DNA of 7,835 bases from Bryobacterales bacterium. GTDB taxonomy: Bacteria > Cyanobacteriota > Vampirovibrionia > Obscuribacterales > Obscuribacteraceae. The notes under the pieces are model-generated. The model made no database searches. It was given only the letters and a program-made list of their open reading frames with translations, and was not told the origin of the DNA. This document shows positions 6,425 through 7,835 of this stretch, in pieces (positions within the stretch are counted from its first letter, which is position 1; each line of letters begins with the position of its first letter). Location of the stretch: the NCBI GenBank assembly GCA_903970295.1, contig CAJCHQ010000517.1, positions 1 to 7,835 on the forward strand, in the 5' to 3' direction. A program made the position numbers and the translations under genes.

Positions 6425-7000
6425 ATGTCTCTCTCGGGCTTCCGGATAACGACCCTTGGATTACTGGCAGTCATCTGCGCATGCTTCCAAATGCAGGCGT
6501 CGTTTGCCTCGTCCATAACTCTCGATGATGCTAACGCTGCTTTCGCCGTCGGTGACTTTCAATCATCGATTAGGTACTGCAATTTTCTGCTAGCTACAAG
6601 ACCAACTCCGATGGTCCATTTTTGTCGGGCGAAAGCACTCGTGCAATTTGGCTCCCTCGAGGAAGCGAAGCACGAGTACCAAATCATTGTCGGGTCGACT
6701 GCTGAGGACGATAAATTGAAGTTATCCAGTGAAGCGGCCCTGGCTATGTTCGATACGGCTGACGGTACGCCACTTTCGCATTACAAATTGGCTAACGCTC
6801 TGGTCAAAATAGGCGAGGGTGACGAAGCAAAGTCAGAGTATGAATGGGTTCTGCGAAACGCTAAAGATCCAATATTGCAGAAATATTGCCGGGCAGCACT
6901 GGCGGCATTTGGCTCTGCCGAAGTGCCGACTATCAAGCGAAGCGCAAGTTCAAATCGAATCATCGCGGTGAAGATACTCGCCAAACCGGTTGCGAAGTGA
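6425..7000 (+). CDS. Exported TPR-like protein with an internal duplication
   Basis: Hypothetical exported protein of 191 residues; I do not recognise a named family. Residues 1-28 form a signal peptide (basic RIT, then hydrophobic TLGLLAVICACF, likely cleavage after SFA). A TPR-like helix pair follows at about 33-64 (ANAAFAVGDFQSSIRYCN). Then come two related units at 65-109 and 119-162: HFCRAKALVQFGSLEEAKHEY with EAALAMF, and HYKLANALVKIGEGDEAKSEY with RAALAAF. Their alignment shows an internal duplication of a 45-residue helical module. The last 29 residues are basic and probably unstructured. The ATG is preceded only by a poor CGGA/AGGG site. It is divergent from another exported TPR gene, suggesting related roles, but no function can be assigned. 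Its 3' end overlaps, on the opposite strand, the tail of the decayed VWA frame. Confidence 0.72.
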   Translation: MSLSGFRITTLGLLAVICACFQMQASFASSITLDDANAAFAVGDFQSSIRYCNFLLATRPTPMVHFCRAKALVQFGSLEEAKHEYQIIVGSTAEDDKLKLSSEAALAMFDTADGTPLSHYKLANALVKIGEGDEAKSEYEWVLRNAKDPILQKYCRAALAAFGSAEVPTIKRSASSNRIIAVKILAKPVAK

Positions 7001-7579
7001 TAACCACGAGTTACTCTGTCGACGCGCAAAATATTGTTCCAGCTCGTATGACAGAGCGCCATCCGGTCTCGTGCTTCCCATCGGGGAGAACTCGTGATAT
7101 ACGGATCCGACCTTCGTCAAGTCTGCATTTTCAAAAACTTCAAATCTGGTATCAAATGGAACGATCGTGATCCGATTCTCCAAATGCTTTCCCGCCATTT
7201 CAAGCAGATTTAAAGTGTTGGCTTTGCACCACTCCCACTTTGATAAACCGGGTGTTGCTTCCTCGCGCATCTAGCCGGATTTATCGATCAAAATGACTAG
7301 TTCGTGATTATCGAGCAGTTGTTCATTCTGTGCTAGTAGGCGACAATCCGTGATGTGACCGTTGAGCGGCCGGTCGTTATCAGCTGTCGCGGCCAGTTTG
7401 GTTAATGTCGCACCTTTTTTTGCTGCCCTCCTTTTTAGCCCGGTTTGTGATTCCTCCTCGGCCCTGATTGTCAAATCGTGCAGTACAATCGGGTGCGATT
7501 TACCCTTGCGAGTGACGTTCAGATTTAGAAAAGCACCATTCGAGCGAGCCGACGCGATTCCGTCACCGGCTCGCCTCTG
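6950..7579 (-). pseudogene. VWA-domain gene remnant with amber codon at the MIDAS serine
   Basis: Reading on the - strand from 7579, the frame is open to a TAG at 7271-7273, then continues in the same frame to 6950. Before the stop it reads HELVILIDKSG and after it MREEATPG, so the TAG replaces the second serine of the DxSxS metal-binding (MIDAS) motif of a von Willebrand factor A domain; a TCG-to-TAG change would explain it. Further VWA features follow: KWEWCKANTLNLLEMAG, NRITIVPFDTRFEVF, and MGSTRPDGALSYELEQYF with the MIDAS threonine at 7070-7072. Similarity fades after about 7013, and the third MIDAS aspartate and the last strands are absent. No ATG or GTG exists upstream in frame; the first usable start is TTG at 7474. 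Stop, missing C-terminus and poor start together indicate a dead gene, unless the stop is a sequencing error. Confidence 0.7.
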
Positions 7580-7835
7580 TCATTGCCACTCTTGGATCAT
7601 TTGACGAGACGTTATCCATGCGCATCAGAGCTAGTCGGAACGCATTAAAGGGGCGTCGAAAATCACCATCTATGTATGCCTGGCGTCCAATCGAATAAAC
7701 TCGATTCCAATCACTTTTTGGATCGACAATATCCAGATTGCGCAATTGTTCGATGCGGGCGTTCAGTCTTTGCGACTCAGTCAGCGGATGCTCGTCAGCT
7801 TTATCAAGTTTGGCTTCCATCGACTTCAAAACTAC
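7563..7835 (-). CDS. C-terminal part of a TPR-like protein, runs off the window
   Basis: The frame is open from the window edge to TGA at 7563-7565, so the gene begins outside. About 90 residues are visible. An ATG at 7818-7820 could be an internal or true start. The segment DWNRVYSIGRQAYIDGDFRR with FNAFRLALMRMDN and NDPRVA resembles one TPR of the kinesin-light-chain type, which normally continues into another repeat right after DPRVA. Here it stops ten residues later. The VWA remnant opens in a different phase overlapping this stop by 14 bases, so this may be the front part of one gene broken by a frameshift rather than a complete protein end. Function unknown. Confidence 0.45.
   Translation of the reverse strand, partial: VVLKSMEAKLDKADEHPLTESQRLNARIEQLRNLDIVDPKSDWNRVYSIGRQAYIDGDFRRPFNAFRLALMRMDNVSSNDPRVAMTEASR

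Noticed and set aside
6781..7170. Short frames overlapping the end of the exported protein gene on both strands
   Set aside because: No recognisable motifs; they are explained by the 6425-7000 gene and the VWA remnant.
7271..7273. Genome-wide recoding of TAG as an amino acid
   Set aside because: The helicase gene terminates with TAG at a sensible protein end followed by a strong terminator, so TAG functions as a stop here.
7362..7604. Plus-strand open frame opposite the VWA remnant
   Set aside because: The minus strand encodes recognisable VWA sequence in this area; this frame has no start signal or similarity that I can see.
1..7835. CRISPR array, tRNA or rRNA genes, insertion sequence ends
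   Set aside because: I looked for spaced direct repeats, tRNA-like cloverleafs and transposase motifs and saw none; the only tandem repeats are coding repeats of the cargo.

Overview
The window looks like a moderate-GC (roughly 50% by eye) bacterial chromosome segment. It carries six intact or edge-cut genes and a decayed end. The organism cannot be named with certainty. A family 2A encapsulin with a SufS-like cargo, a bestrophin-like (DUF4239) membrane protein, several secreted TPR proteins and loose intergenic spacing would fit the Cyanobacteriota/Melainabacteria side of the tree (for example Obscuribacterales-like genomes). That placement is inference, at low confidence.

Layout. (1) Positions 3-3105, + strand: the 3' part of a family 2A encapsulin shell gene, overlapped by 14 bases by a cysteine desulfurase gene. 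The desulfurase has an exceptionally long (~386 residue) low-complexity N-terminal region holding a Gly-rich block, a short predicted helix and six 14-residue repeats. Together they encode a sulfur-handling protein nanocompartment: an HK97-fold shell with an internal PLP enzyme loaded through its disordered N-terminus. (2) 3209-3991, +: a DUF4239 four-helix membrane protein, probably with its own promoter. (3) 3992-4328: a 337-base gap with a possible terminator, a near-consensus sigma70 promoter and a structured leader. (4) 4329-5528, +: a DEAD-box RNA helicase of the RhlE type with all motifs intact. A strong, nearly symmetric hairpin at 5583-5612 ends it and probably also the convergent gene. 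(5) 5647-6309, -: a secreted five-repeat TPR protein. It is divergent from 6425-7000, +: a second exported protein built from two ~45-residue copies of a TPR-like helical unit. (6) 6950-7835, -: remnants of a VWA-domain gene with an amber codon exactly at the MIDAS serine and a lost C-terminus. It is preceded by a TPR-like reading frame that runs off the window and sits in another phase.

The most notable system is the encapsulin/cysteine desulfurase pair. The class is already described, but this cargo's N-terminal architecture is unusual. Second in interest are the structured leader of the RNA helicase and the VWA frame broken at its metal-binding site.
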